Shown here: positions 17,186-26,007 of the stretch, piece by piece | Layout: each line of letters opens with the position of its first letter | How positions within the stretch are numbered: the first letter of the stretch is position 1 | NCBI RefSeq assembly: GCF_000348685.1 | Contig: NZ_ANLA01000004.1 | Coordinates: 248,001-312,000, forward strand | Reading direction: 5' to 3' | Source: Xanthomarina gelatinilytica | GTDB taxonomy: Bacteria; Bacteroidota; Bacteroidia; Flavobacteriales; Flavobacteriaceae | DNA length: 64,000 nucleotides | Made by a program: the position numbers and the translations under genes | Notes under the pieces: generated by a model | What the model was told of the DNA's origin: nothing | The model's input: the letters and a program-made list of their open reading frames with translations, nothing else | Database searches by the model: none

Positions 17186-18109
17186 ATGAATAAAAAAACA
17201 CTTTACCTAATAGGTATTTTGTTAACCATTATTATTGGCAGTATTTTATACAACTTTCTTTGTGGCAACAATTGCTCCATAAATACTTCCAATAATGCTT
17301 CAGAATTGGTTACAGAACCTGTTTCAGATGCTACCAAAAATGCTTTTATGGTTAAAGACAATCAAGGTGGCTTGGATTTATTTATAGACGATAATTTAAA
17401 TTTTAAGATTTCCAGCTTTAATATATTGGAACCTGTTGCCACAGCTGTTAACAGTGGTGTATTAAATGTCAAAGATTATCTTTTAACAGATTCTTTAAAG
17501 ATTATAAATATTACTGGCTTTTACTCAGTAGCAGAAAACAACATTTCGGCTTTTCCAGATCTGGGCTTAGCTAGAGCCAATGCGGTTAAAAATTATTTTG
17601 TTTCTACAGGTATTCCTTCCAAAAAAATAAACACCTATGGTGAGTTGGACAATAACATGAAACCAGATAATAACAATATTTATTATGGTCCTGTATCTTT
17701 TTCGGTTTCCACTTTAAATGATACCGATTTGAATGAAGACAATGCTGTAATTACCATAGGCAATAACTTAAAGGAACAACCATTGGTTTTGTATTTTGAT
17801 GTGGCTGAAACCTCATTAAACCTAACAGAAAACCAAAGACATAAAATTGCCAATCTATCGCGTTACATTGACAAGGTAGAGGATGCCATGATTCAAATTA
17901 TTGGCTATACAGATAATACGGGAGATAGACATAGCAATATAAAGCTTGGTCAGCACAGAGCCGATTTTATTAAACGCTATTTAGTGGGTAATGCCATCCC
18001 TGAAAGTAGGATTCAAGCCAGTTCCCAAGGGTCGGACAATCCTATAGCAACAAACGATACAGAAGAAGGTAGAGCCAAGAACAGACGTGTAATTGTAACC
18101 ATTAACTAA
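17186..18109 (+). CDS. OmpA-family protein with two OmpA-like modules
   Basis: This 307-residue protein has an N-terminal hydrophobic segment (YLIGILLTIIIGSILYNFLC, residues 7-26) that is either a membrane anchor or an uncleaved signal. A degenerate OmpA-like region (about 80-185, with RANAVKNYFVSTGIPSKKI) is followed by a full C-terminal OmpA domain (about 205-307): LYFDVAETSL, GYTDNTGDRHSNIKLGQHRADFIK and GRAKNRRVIV. The latter binds peptidoglycan through the conserved Asp and Arg. The HhH gene starts 12 bases later, so they form an operon. Confidence 0.85.
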   Translation: MNKKTLYLIGILLTIIIGSILYNFLCGNNCSINTSNNASELVTEPVSDATKNAFMVKDNQGGLDLFIDDNLNFKISSFNILEPVATAVNSGVLNVKDYLLTDSLKIINITGFYSVAENNISAFPDLGLARANAVKNYFVSTGIPSKKINTYGELDNNMKPDNNNIYYGPVSFSVSTLNDTDLNEDNAVITIGNNLKEQPLVLYFDVAETSLNLTENQRHKIANLSRYIDKVEDAMIQIIGYTDNTGDRHSNIKLGQHRADFIKRYLVGNAIPESRIQASSQGSDNPIATNDTEEGRAKNRRVIVTIN

Positions 18110-18121
18110 ACTAAAATAATT

Positions 18122-18604
18122 ATGAACTGGTGTATTTTAATTCCCATAGCCATAGGTGTCATTTGTGCCTTGTTAGGCTATCTTTTGGGGCAATCGATTG
18201 CAAGAGACGAAAACAACCAAATTGATGTATCTGTTTACAAAAGCCGAATAGCGCAATTGGAGTCGGATTTGGCAAAAAGTAAAACACATTTGAATGTACA
18301 AAGCATTCTTTTTGATGCTGATGCTGCCAAGGCTGTTTTTGGTAAAAAAATAAAGGAAAACGACCTAACCATCATAGAAGGTATAGGACCTAAAATTCAG
18401 GAACTTTTTCACAATCATGACATTAAAACCTGGAAAGCCCTTTCCGAATGTTCTGTAGCCAAATGCCAAACAATTTTGGATAGTGGAGGGTCCAGATATA
18501 AGATGCATCGACCAGACACATGGCCAGAACAGGCTAAAATGGCATACCATGGCAAATGGAACGCCTTATTGGATTGGCAACAGGAGTTACATGGCGGTAT
18601 GTAA
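18122..18604 (+). CDS. Membrane-anchored helix-hairpin-helix protein
   Basis: This 160-residue protein has one N-terminal transmembrane helix (ILIPIAIGVICALLGYLLGQ) and a short coiled-coil-like stretch (residues 38-60). The C-terminal helix-hairpin-helix region is recognisable from DLTIIEGIGPKIQELFHNHDI, with a tail containing TWPEQAKMAYHGKWNALLDWQQEL. This tail is typical of a family found beside OmpA or ribosomal-protein-like genes and sometimes called FEN1-like. HhH motifs usually bind DNA without sequence preference, but an anchored form may bind other partners. Function is unknown. It is paired with the OmpA gene before it. Confidence 0.7.
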   Translation: MNWCILIPIAIGVICALLGYLLGQSIARDENNQIDVSVYKSRIAQLESDLAKSKTHLNVQSILFDADAAKAVFGKKIKENDLTIIEGIGPKIQELFHNHDIKTWKALSECSVAKCQTILDSGGSRYKMHRPDTWPEQAKMAYHGKWNALLDWQQELHGGM

Positions 18605-18633
18605 AAGCCATGCCATATTTCTAAAATAAAACA

Positions 18634-18664
18634 AGCCCTTACTGTCTTGGTAAGGGCTATATTT
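18634..18664 (+). terminator. Hairpin after the HhH gene
   Basis: A perfect 9-bp stem AGCCCTTAC / GTAAGGGCT with a 7-base loop lies 30 bases after the stop codon. The T-run after it is weak (ATATTTATG). Confidence 0.6.
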
Positions 18665-18680
18665 ATGTTATTTTTGTACC

Positions 18681-19601
18681 ATGCTTCAGGTAAAAAACAT
18701 GTCTTTTGGGTATCATAAAAAACCCATTCTAAAAAATATTGATTTTCAAGTCGATAAAGGTGAACACCTTTCTGTAATTGGTGAAAGTGGCTCTGGAAAA
18801 AGCACTTTGCTAAAATTGCTCTACGGCGAAATGGATGTTCATGAAGGTTCCATTTTTTGGAAAGACACTCAAATTCTTGGTCCAAAACACAATCTGATTG
18901 TAGGTTACGATTTTATGAAATACGTGGCTCAAGAATTCGATTTAATGCCTTTTATTACTGTATCTGAAAACATTGGAAAACATCTCTCCAACTTCTATCC
19001 TGAAGAAAAACAAGCACGTATCAAAGAACTGCTTAAAGTTGTAGAACTCACAGAGTTTGCTAACACCAAAGTGAAACTTTTAAGTGGAGGACAAAAACAA
19101 CGTGTAGCTTTAGCTAGAGCTTTAGCCAAAGAGCCAGAAATATTATTATTAGACGAGCCTTTTAGTCATATTGATAATTTTAAAAAACAAAGCTTAAGAC
19201 GTAACCTATTCAATTTTTTAAAAGCAAATAACATTGTTTGTGTTGTTGCTTCACATGATAAGGAAGATGTGTTACCTTATTCCGATAAAATGATTGTTTT
19301 GTACAACTCGAAAATAGTTGCCAACAACACACCAGAATATTTATTTAGCCATCCTAAAACACCTTTAATTGCTTCTTTTTTTGGAGAATTCAATGTGATT
19401 GATGGGAAAATTGTTTACACACATCAATTAAAAATTGTTGATCAATCAAATTTAAAAGCTACGGTTAAAAAATCTTACTTTAAAGGAGCTTCTTATTTGA
19501 TTGAAGCAGATTTAAATGGAAATTCCATATTTATTGAAAATGAAGAACCCATTGAAAATAACAAAGAAATTTACTTGATTACCAAACAGACACAACCTTA
19601 A
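18681..19601 (+). CDS. ABC transporter ATP-binding protein
   Basis: This 306-residue ATPase subunit has Walker A GESGSGKS at 35-42, the signature LSGGQKQRVALARALA from 134 and Walker B ILLLDEP at 154-160. The switch His lies in VVASHDKEDV. After about residue 215 a 90-residue C-terminal extension resembles the TOBE-like domain of importers. No permease or binding-protein gene is adjacent, so partner and substrate are unknown. The 3' end overlaps the convergent GreA/B-like gene by 23 bases. Confidence 0.88.
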   Translation: MLQVKNMSFGYHKKPILKNIDFQVDKGEHLSVIGESGSGKSTLLKLLYGEMDVHEGSIFWKDTQILGPKHNLIVGYDFMKYVAQEFDLMPFITVSENIGKHLSNFYPEEKQARIKELLKVVELTEFANTKVKLLSGGQKQRVALARALAKEPEILLLDEPFSHIDNFKKQSLRRNLFNFLKANNIVCVVASHDKEDVLPYSDKMIVLYNSKIVANNTPEYLFSHPKTPLIASFFGEFNVIDGKIVYTHQLKIVDQSNLKATVKKSYFKGASYLIEADLNGNSIFIENEEPIENNKEIYLITKQTQP

Positions 19602-20028
19602 ATTCCTGTTCCCTAAAACTCACTAAATCACCAACCTGTTTTCCTATTAACAATTTCCCAATAGGTGTGTTAGGCGAAATAGCATAATATTTTTTACTTT
19701 CAATAACTAATTCTCCAGCACTAATAGCAATAAAATAATTTGCCTGTGTAGTAAAAACCAAGCTTCCTAAACAAACCGTTTTAGAGCTTTTATTAACATC
19801 TATTTTAGTAAGCAATTCTTGTAATTTTTCTGTCTCAGCCAGTTGATTACCTGCTTTTTCGCGCTCCAATTGCAACATGGCACGTCCTGTTTCATGTTTG
19901 TCTCCTGCCGAACTTTTGGTTTCAGAGGTTAGGGATTCTTGAATTTCTACAATGGTATTTTTAATGACCTCTAATCGGTTATTACAGTATTCAACACATT
20001 GCAGGTATAATTGTTGTTTAATGGTCAT
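19579..20028 (-). CDS. GreA/GreB-family transcription factor-like protein
   Basis: This 149-residue cytoplasmic protein has an N-terminal half that is helical and charged (coiled-coil), with SAGDKHETGRAMLQLER in the place where Gre factors carry their acidic tip. The C-terminal half (about 85-149, with YYAISPNTPIGKLLIGKQVGDLVSF) has the SPxSPxGxALxGKxxGD pattern of the GreA/B C-terminal domain, which binds RNA polymerase. It may rescue stalled polymerase. Proteins of this group are sometimes labelled 3-oxoacyl-ACP synthase, for which the sequence gives no support. Confidence 0.75.
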   Translation of the reverse strand: MTIKQQLYLQCVEYCNNRLEVIKNTIVEIQESLTSETKSSAGDKHETGRAMLQLEREKAGNQLAETEKLQELLTKIDVNKSSKTVCLGSLVFTTQANYFIAISAGELVIESKKYYAISPNTPIGKLLIGKQVGDLVSFREQEFKVVSVW

Positions 20029-20057
20029 AATAAACCCTTTACAGGCTATAATTTAAT

Positions 20058-20738
20058 TTATTTATACTCCAACTTCCCAAAATAACCCATCTGTCTTACA
20101 ATCCAGATTTTTCTGCGTTCTATATAATTGGTAGCTGGATTGGCTTTATATTTTAACGGATTGGGCAAAATAGCTGCAATGGAAGCTGACTCATACTGTG
20201 ATAATTTGGAAGCTGGTTTTTTATACCAATATATGGCAGCAGCTTCGGCACCATAAATACCAGGACCCATTTCTATACTGTTTAAATATACTTCCATTAT
20301 GCGTTCCTTACTCCAAATGCTTTCTATTAAAAACGTAAAATACACTTCCAAGCCTTTTCTAAACCAACTGCGTTGTGGCCATAAAAACACATTTTTTGCT
20401 GTTTGCTGACTAATGGTACTGGCTCCTTTAATGCGCTTTCCCTTTTTGTTATCCAGATAGGCTTTTTCAATGGCCTCTACATCAAAACCATTGTGTTTTA
20501 AAAAGTTTTGGTCTTCACTACAAATCACGGCCAATTGTAGATTTTTAGAAATTTGATCTAAGGAAACCCAATCGTGTTTCCAGCCCATGGGTTTTTGGTC
20601 CTGATAATTTTCTACACTTCTAATCACCATTAAAGGTGTTACAGGCACTGGAACCCATTTATATAAAAACACCATGCCTATTGAAAAAACCAATAGCCAC
20701 AACAAAAGTTTAAAAATGAATTTGAAAATTCTTTTCAC
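20058..20738 (-). CDS. mtgA: Monofunctional peptidoglycan glycosyltransferase
   Basis: This enzyme polymerises lipid II into glycan strands at the inner membrane. The 226-residue protein has an N-terminal transmembrane helix (about 8-26) and a GT51 domain. The catalytic Glu75 is in VICSEDQNFLKHNGFD, and GASTISQQTAKNVFLWPQRSW and MEVYLNSIEMGPGIYGAEAAA are the other family motifs. No transpeptidase domain is present, as expected for MtgA. It lies 4 bases downstream of the FAD oxidoreductase gene. Confidence 0.95.
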   Translation of the reverse strand: MKRIFKFIFKLLLWLLVFSIGMVFLYKWVPVPVTPLMVIRSVENYQDQKPMGWKHDWVSLDQISKNLQLAVICSEDQNFLKHNGFDVEAIEKAYLDNKKGKRIKGASTISQQTAKNVFLWPQRSWFRKGLEVYFTFLIESIWSKERIMEVYLNSIEMGPGIYGAEAAAIYWYKKPASKLSQYESASIAAILPNPLKYKANPATNYIERRKIWIVRQMGYFGKLEYK

Positions 20739-20742
20739 GGCC

Positions 20743-21858
20743 TTATTCTATTAAATCCACTATGTCCCTACCAATTAAACTACCAATGGCAACTCCCATG
20801 CCTCCTAACCTTACGCCACAATATACATGGTTGGAAAGCTGTTTAACAATGGGCTTTTTAGTTGTTCCAACTCCCATAATACCGGACCAGCTATAATCTA
20901 TCTCGAAGTTGGTTTTGGGCAAGATAACGGTTTTTAAAAGTTCTTTCAACTTATTCTGAATGAGTTCTGTTTGAGCAAATTCTGTAGTTTCCTCAGTTTT
21001 AAAATCTAGGTTTCTACCTCCTCCAAATAAAATTCTATTGTTGATGTTCCTGAAATAATAATACCCTTTATCCAAGTGAAAAGTGCCTTGAACATGAAGG
21101 TTTTTAATAGGTTTAGTAATGAGCACTTGTGCTCTTGCCGGTGTTACCTCTTCTTGAAGGAGCTGAGATGCAAAACCGTTAGTAGTGAAAATAACATTTT
21201 TGGATTGAAACTCCACTTGATTGGTTTTTATTTGAACCCCTTTTGAAATATCCTCATAACTTTCAACCGTTATTTTATTTAAGATTTTTATACCTAGGGA
21301 TTGTACTTTTTGAAGTAAGGCTTCCATCATTTTACCTGTGTCTATTTGTCCTTCAAACGGATTGAAAACATAGGTTTCTTGAATGTTTTTAAAACCAAAT
21401 ACATTGTTTTTAAGCTGAAACACCTGGTCTTTAAAAAAAGGCTGCAACAAGGTATTTACCGTCTCTCTTTCTGCCAAACAGGTTTCGAACAGTTGGGTGT
21501 CTTTTTTGGTAAAAAGTTCATAACCTCCCAATTGTTGGTAATATATGGTTTGGTCGCTTAAATGTTGTCTTAAAAGCAGTAAACCATCCAAGCGTTTTTT
21601 TACAAGTTCCAGCACTTCTTGTTCTGAATGTGTTTTTAAATCGTCCAGAATTTCACTTAAACTGCCAAAACAGGCAAAACCGGCATTTTTGGTGCTTGCA
21701 CCTTGTGGCAATATGCCTTTTTCCAGAACAAGTATGTTGGCTTTTGGGAATTTTTGCTTTAACTGTAAAGCACAATTAAGTCCTACAATTCCACTTCCAA
21801 CTATGGTATAGTCGATATGGGTAAACCACGATTTTATTTCCCAGTATGATAATTGCAT
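20743..21858 (-). CDS. FAD-dependent oxidoreductase (DAO family)
   Basis: This 371-residue flavoprotein has the dinucleotide-binding loop VGSGIVGLNCALQL starting near residue 21, and the segment PQGASTKNAGFACFGS that is typical of D-amino acid oxidase-like and gamma-glutamylputrescine oxidase-like enzymes. Its C-terminal GGxGVAIGSLIGRDIVDLI closes the FAD site. The substrate is probably an amine or amino acid but is not known. mtgA follows with a 4-base gap; a functional link between the two is not evident. Confidence 0.82.
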   Translation of the reverse strand: MQLSYWEIKSWFTHIDYTIVGSGIVGLNCALQLKQKFPKANILVLEKGILPQGASTKNAGFACFGSLSEILDDLKTHSEQEVLELVKKRLDGLLLLRQHLSDQTIYYQQLGGYELFTKKDTQLFETCLAERETVNTLLQPFFKDQVFQLKNNVFGFKNIQETYVFNPFEGQIDTGKMMEALLQKVQSLGIKILNKITVESYEDISKGVQIKTNQVEFQSKNVIFTTNGFASQLLQEEVTPARAQVLITKPIKNLHVQGTFHLDKGYYYFRNINNRILFGGGRNLDFKTEETTEFAQTELIQNKLKELLKTVILPKTNFEIDYSWSGIMGVGTTKKPIVKQLSNHVYCGVRLGGMGVAIGSLIGRDIVDLIE

Positions 21859-21960
21859 GTTTGGTGGGTTGCTAAAAAGTAAAAATAGTGTTTTGTGTTA
21901 AGGATAGAGCAATTGTTGGAGCTCTTTTTTTTGGAAAAAAAGCGACTTGCGATAGCCTGG

Positions 21961-21983
21961 CTTTTACTTTGTTAAAGTAAAAG
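21961..21983. repeat. Short inverted repeat upstream of the FAD oxidoreductase gene
   Basis: CTTTTACTTT and AAAGTAAAAG form a 10-bp inverted repeat with a 3-base centre, in the 170-base gap between the FAD oxidoreductase start and the end of accC. It could be an operator or an extra hairpin. No assignment is possible. Confidence 0.4.
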
Positions 21984-21995
21984 AACACCTAAATA

Positions 21996-22025
21996 AAAAA
22001 CTCCGAAAATAATTTCGGAGTTTTT
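21996..22025 (-). terminator. Intrinsic terminator of the fabH-accB-accC run
   Basis: The 13-bp stem AAAAACTCCGAAA / TTTCGGAGTTTTT with a 4-base loop begins 4 bases after the accC stop codon. It ends in a T-run on the minus strand. Confidence 0.9.
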
Positions 22026-22028
22026 AAT

Positions 22029-23381
22029 CTAGTCTTCTGTTGGTTTTTGCATTACAAAATCTTCCATAAACTTGGTGGTGTAGTTTCCTGCCAAATAATC
22101 TGGATGTTCCATAAGCTGTCTGTGAAAAGGGATGGTTGTTTTTACACCTTCTATCACGAACTCGTCTAGGGCACGTTTCATTTTGTTAATGGCTTCTTCA
22201 CGTGTTTGCGCAGTTGTGATTAACTTGGCAATCATGGAGTCGTAATTTGGTGGTATGGTATATCCTGCGTACACATGCGTGTCCAAACGTACACCATGAC
22301 CTCCTGGAGCGTGCAAGGTTGTTATTTTTCCTGGCGAGGGACGAAAATCGTTGAACGGATCTTCGGCATTGATTCTACATTCAATGGAATGTAAGTTTGG
22401 TGTGTAGTTTTTTCCAGAGATTGGCACTCCTGCAGCTACAAGAATTTGCTCACGGATTAAATCGAAATCGATTACCTGTTCTGTAATTGGGTGCTCTACT
22501 TGAATACGCGTATTCATTTCCATAAAGTAGAAGTTTCTGTGTTTATCTACCAAAAATTCTACGGTTCCAGCACCTTCATATTTAATGAATTCGGCTGCTT
22601 TTACGGCAGCATCTCCCATTTTTTTACGTAAAGCAGCTGTCATGAATGGAGATGGCACCTCTTCGGTTAATTTTTGATGGCGTCTTTGTACCGAACAATC
22701 CCTTTCTGATAGGTGACATGCTTTTCCGTTAGAGTCTCCTACAATTTGTATTTCAATATGTCTTGGTTCTTCAATAAGTTTTTCCATGTACATATCGTCG
22801 TTTCCAAAAGCAGCTTTGGATTCTTGTCTGGCAGATTCCCACGCTTCTTTTAGTTTTTCTGGTTTCCAAACGGCTCTCATACCTTTTCCTCCACCTCCAG
22901 CAGTAGCTTTAAGCATGACTGGATAACCAATTTCCTTGGCAATTTTTTCGGCTTCTTTAAAATCCTCAATAATGCCATCGCTTCCTGGTACACAAGGTAC
23001 TCCTGCAGCTTTCATGGTCGCTTTTGCAGATGCTTTGTCTCCCATTTTGTTAATCATTTCGGCAGAGGCACCTATAAATTTTATTTTATGTTCTTCACAG
23101 ATTTTTGAAAATTTAGCGTTTTCCGATAAAAATCCGTAACCTGGATGTATGGCATCTGCATTGGTAATTTCGGCAGCTGCAATCACATTCGACATTTTTA
23201 GGTAAGATAAATTACTTGGTGGAGGCCCAATGCATACAGCTTCGTCCGCAAACTTAACTGGTAAGCTTTCGGCATCGGCTGTAGAGTAAATGGCTACCGT
23301 TTTTATGCCCATTTCTTTACAGGTTCTAATAACACGCAGTGCTATTTCTCCTCTATTGGCAACTAATATTTTTTTAAACAT
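22029..23381 (-). CDS. accC: Acetyl-CoA carboxylase, biotin carboxylase subunit
   Basis: This 450-residue enzyme carboxylates the biotin of AccB with bicarbonate and ATP, for malonyl-CoA synthesis. It shows the N-terminal [22 protein letters not shown], the ATP-grasp glycine-rich loop [11 protein letters not shown], the catalytic block [15 protein letters not shown], and the C-terminal carboxylase domain with RINAEDP. Length is standard. It is the last gene of fabH-accB-accC, 94 bases after accB. The carboxyltransferase subunits are not in this window. Confidence 0.97.
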   Translation of the reverse strand: MFKKILVANRGEIALRVIRTCKEMGIKTVAIYSTADAESLPVKFADEAVCIGPPPSNLSYLKMSNVIAAAEITNADAIHPGYGFLSENAKFSKICEEHKIKFIGASAEMINKMGDKASAKATMKAAGVPCVPGSDGIIEDFKEAEKIAKEIGYPVMLKATAGGGGKGMRAVWKPEKLKEAWESARQESKAAFGNDDMYMEKLIEEPRHIEIQIVGDSNGKACHLSERDCSVQRRHQKLTEEVPSPFMTAALRKKMGDAAVKAAEFIKYEGAGTVEFLVDKHRNFYFMEMNTRIQVEHPITEQVIDFDLIREQILVAAGVPISGKNYTPNLHSIECRINAEDPFNDFRPSPGKITTLHAPGGHGVRLDTHVYAGYTIPPNYDSMIAKLITTAQTREEAINKMKRALDEFVIEGVKTTIPFHRQLMEHPDYLAGNYTTKFMEDFVMQKPTED

Positions 23382-23475
23382 AATTTTATTGAGTATATAA
23401 GTTTATTGTTTTGTGCATTTGTGGTTCTGGTTTATAAAAACCTGGAACTTTAAATTTTAAACATTAAACTTTAAA

Positions 23476-23970
23476 TTATGATGGATCAACTAAAAATAAA
23501 GGTTGATCGAATTCTACTGGTGATGAATCGTCAACTAAAACTTTTACAATTTTTCCAGAAACTTCAGATTCTATTTCGTTAAATAGTTTCATGGCTTCAA
23601 TAATACACAATACATCCCCTTCCTTGATGGTTTGGCCAACTTCAACAAAAACCGGTTTGTCTGGAGAAGGTTTACGATATAAGGTTCCTATTATAGGCGA
23701 TTTTATAGTGATGTATTTAGAATCTTCTGCAGTTGTTGTTGCAGTAGTGGTTTCGGCAGCTGCTGGTTGAGCTGCTGGTGCTGGTGCTGGTGCTGCTGGT
23801 TGAGCCACTGGCGCACCTACAGGAATTTGCTGTACATAGGTTGTTGTTTCCTGTTTGTCATCACTACCTGTTTTAATAGTGATTTTTACATCTTCTGTTT
23901 CTAATTTAACTTCACTTGCTCCTGATTTGGCAACAAATTTAATTAAGTTTTGAATGTCCTTTAAATCCAT
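23476..23970 (-). CDS. accB: Acetyl-CoA carboxylase, biotin carboxyl carrier protein
   Basis: This 164-residue carrier protein has a C-terminal biotinyl domain with Lys128 in IIEAMKLFNEIES. It is preceded by a flexible Pro/Ala-rich hinge (about residues 50-80, low complexity) and an N-terminal domain beginning MDLKDIQNLIKFVAKS. The hinge accounts for the repetitive GCTGGT-rich DNA near 23760-23820. It is encoded between fabH and accC. Confidence 0.96.
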   Translation of the reverse strand: MDLKDIQNLIKFVAKSGASEVKLETEDVKITIKTGSDDKQETTTYVQQIPVGAPVAQPAAPAPAPAAQPAAAETTTATTTAEDSKYITIKSPIIGTLYRKPSPDKPVFVEVGQTIKEGDVLCIIEAMKLFNEIESEVSGKIVKVLVDDSSPVEFDQPLFLVDPS

Positions 23971-24003
23971 AATTTTAGATATTAAATTTTATTAAGTAGT
24001 TAG

Positions 24004-24999
24004 TTAGGAGTTATAGGCCCATTTTAAATAAATGGAGCCCCAAGTAAATCCACCTCCAAAAGCTGCAAAAATTAAATTGTCGCCTTTTTTCAGTTGAGAT
24101 TCGTAATCGTTTAATAATAAAGGTAAAGTGGCTGATGTGGTATTGCCGTATTTTTCAATATTCATCATGACTTTGTCTTCCTGCAATTCTATTCTGTTGG
24201 CTGTGGCATCAATAATGCGCTTGTTTGCTTGGTGTGCCACCAACCAAGAAATGTCTTTGGTTGTTAAATTGTTTCTATCCAATATTTTTACTGCCACATC
24301 TGCCATGTTAAAAACGGCGTTTTTAAATACGGTTTTTCCATCTTGAAACACTTGATGTTTGTGTTCCTTAATGGCTTCTGGTGTGGATGGATACGAAGAT
24401 CCTCCATAGGTAGCCTGTAAAAATTCCCTTCCAGAACCGTCACTTCTTAAATACTCGTCCTGCAATCCAAAACCTTCTTGGTTAGGCTCAAAAAGTACAG
24501 CTCCTGCTCCATCTCCAAATATGATACAGGTTGCCCTATCTTCATAATTTATCATGGACGAGTTTTTGTCTGCACCTATTAAAAGTACTTTTTTGTATTT
24601 TCCAGATTCGATATATCTGGCAGCAACAGACATGCCATATAAAAAACTGGAACAAGCAGCTTCCAAATCGAATGAAAAAGCATTCGTGGCTCCAATATGC
24701 GTTGCTGTATAAGCAGATGTTGAAGCAGCTTTCATGTCTGGAGTGGCTGTTGCAACAATTACCAATTCAATATCTTTGGGGTTTACACCACTTTTATCAA
24801 TGAGGTTCTGGGCAGCCTTTATGGCCAAATAAGAAGTTCCTTTACCGTCTTCTTTAAGAATTCTTCGTTCTTTAATTCCTGTTCGTGTGGTAATCCATTC
24901 ATCATTGGTATCAACCATGCCTTCCAGCATTTTATTGGTCAATACATAATCTGGCACATAACCACCTACAGCTGTAATTGCTGCTGAGATTTTACTCAT
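24004..24999 (-). CDS. fabH: 3-oxoacyl-ACP synthase III
   Basis: This enzyme starts fatty acid synthesis by condensing acetyl- or branched acyl-CoA with malonyl-ACP. The 331-residue protein shows the Cys-His-Asn triad of KAS III: Cys116 in LEAACSSFLYG, His256 in VAHQANKRIID and Asn286 in YGNTTSATLP. It is the promoter-proximal gene of fabH-accB-accC (33-base gap to accB). A terminator upstream (25133-25160) and a TAnnTTTG element (25022-25029) suggest its own promoter. Confidence 0.96.
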   Translation of the reverse strand: MSKISAAITAVGGYVPDYVLTNKMLEGMVDTNDEWITTRTGIKERRILKEDGKGTSYLAIKAAQNLIDKSGVNPKDIELVIVATATPDMKAASTSAYTATHIGATNAFSFDLEAACSSFLYGMSVAARYIESGKYKKVLLIGADKNSSMINYEDRATCIIFGDGAGAVLFEPNQEGFGLQDEYLRSDGSGREFLQATYGGSSYPSTPEAIKEHKHQVFQDGKTVFKNAVFNMADVAVKILDRNNLTTKDISWLVAHQANKRIIDATANRIELQEDKVMMNIEKYGNTTSATLPLLLNDYESQLKKGDNLIFAAFGGGFTWGSIYLKWAYNS

Positions 25000-25021
25000 A
25001 ATTTTTAAAGTTAATTTGGCC

Positions 25022-25029
25022 CAAAATTA
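25022..25029 (-). promoter_or_regulatory. Candidate -7 element of the fabH operon
   Basis: On the minus strand this reads TAATTTTG, which fits TAnnTTTG, 22 bases before the fabH start codon and downstream of the rpmF terminator. No good -33 TTG was seen. Confidence 0.45.
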
Positions 25030-25132
25030 TTGCAAATTCAATTAAATAATCATGAAATGTATGAAAAACAATTCATTTTGGTCTAATTTAATGCAAATTA
25101 AGTCGTTTTTGACTTCTATAAAAATTTAAAAC

Positions 25133-25160
25133 AAAAAAAACGCTCACAAGTGAGCGTTTT
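25133..25160 (-). terminator. Intrinsic terminator after rpmF
   Basis: The stem CGCTCA / TGAGCG with a short loop is extended by A-T pairs and followed on the minus strand by eight Ts. It lies 20 bases after the rpmF stop codon and separates pdxA-yceD-rpmF from fabH. Confidence 0.85.
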
Positions 25161-25180
25161 ATTATATGCATGCATAATAC

Positions 25181-25384
25181 TTATGCTAAGTTTTCTTCTA
25201 CTTCAGAGTTATCTATAAGAACTTGTCCTCTATAATATAACTTACCTTCGTGCCAGTGAGCTCTGTGGTATAAGTGTGCTTCTCCTGTAGTAGGACACGT
25301 AGCAATTTGAGGTGCTGTTGCTTTATAATGTGTTCTTCTTTTGTCTCTTCTTGTTTTAGAGATTTTTCTTTTAGGATGTGCCAT
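25181..25384 (-). CDS. rpmF: 50S ribosomal protein L32
   Basis: This 67-residue basic ribosomal protein begins [19 protein letters not shown], the L32 signature, and continues [23 protein letters not shown]. The zinc ribbon seen in many L32 proteins is not complete: only one Cys is visible. It lies 9 bases after the yceD gene, the common bacterial arrangement yceD-rpmF-(plsX)-fabH, here without plsX. Confidence 0.96.
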   Translation of the reverse strand: MAHPKRKISKTRRDKRRTHYKATAPQIATCPTTGEAHLYHRAHWHEGKLYYRGQVLIDNSEVEENLA

Positions 25385-25393
25385 TTTCTATGT

Positions 25394-25939
25394 TTATTTA
25401 TCCGTTAATAGTTTCTTTAATGTATTCCAACGAGGATCCGTTTCCTCTTCAGTTTCTTTGTTTTCTTTAAGCTTTGGGCTTAATTCTTCTAATTTTTTAA
25501 GTATTTCTGAATCTAGTGTTCCGTCTTTAACTCCTGGGTGAACCCTTTTGGTAGGAACAGATAGCACAATGAACTCGTAAATATATTGTTGAATGTTGAT
25601 CTCGTATTCACCATGTGGCAAAATCAATATATCTATTTCTTCATCGTTCAATTCCTCTCCAAATTTAACCACTATGTCAAATTGGTTTGAAATTTCCTGG
25701 TTGTAAGCTTCATTTGTTAAGTCACAATTAATGTTTACGGTTCCAGAGATTTCGAAATGCAATTCAAACAAGGTTGTTTTTTTGTCGAACAGAACATCTA
25801 CACTTACAGACGAGCTGTTAAATTCTTCATACTCAAAATGTTCAAAGAACGTATTATTAATTTGATACTCAAAATGATGCTTTCCTAGTTTTAATCCTAC
25901 AAACGGAATTGTAAACTCTTTCAATCGCTTCATTTTCAC
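25394..25939 (-). CDS. yceD: YceD family (DUF177) protein
   Basis: This 181-residue protein of the DUF177/YceD family is linked in other bacteria to 23S rRNA accumulation and ribosome assembly. It shows the pattern FEISGTVNINCDLTNEAYNQEIS, the acidic segment GEELNDEEIDILILPHGEYEINI and the near-C-terminal block YEFIVLSVPTKRVHPG. The metal-binding Cys pairs of some homologues are not seen. It is directly upstream of rpmF. Confidence 0.88.
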   Translation of the reverse strand: MKMKRLKEFTIPFVGLKLGKHHFEYQINNTFFEHFEYEEFNSSSVSVDVLFDKKTTLFELHFEISGTVNINCDLTNEAYNQEISNQFDIVVKFGEELNDEEIDILILPHGEYEINIQQYIYEFIVLSVPTKRVHPGVKDGTLDSEILKKLEELSPKLKENKETEEETDPRWNTLKKLLTDK

Positions 25940-26007
25940 ATCTAATTTGAGCCTGCAAATATAACAAATAAATTTTTAGATAAAACAACTTATAAACATT
26001 TTTTTGT

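Noticed and set aside
19579-20028. 3-oxoacyl-ACP synthase label often given to this small protein group
   Set aside because: At 149 residues it has no thiolase fold or catalytic Cys; the C-terminal pattern is that of GreA/GreB.
21900-21933. Plus-strand hairpin AGAGC/GCTCT with a T-run as a terminator
   Set aside because: No plus-strand gene precedes it; the stem is only 5 bp and may be chance.
23755-23825. GCTGGT-rich tandem repeat
   Set aside because: It encodes the Ala/Pro hinge of AccB, which is normally low in complexity.
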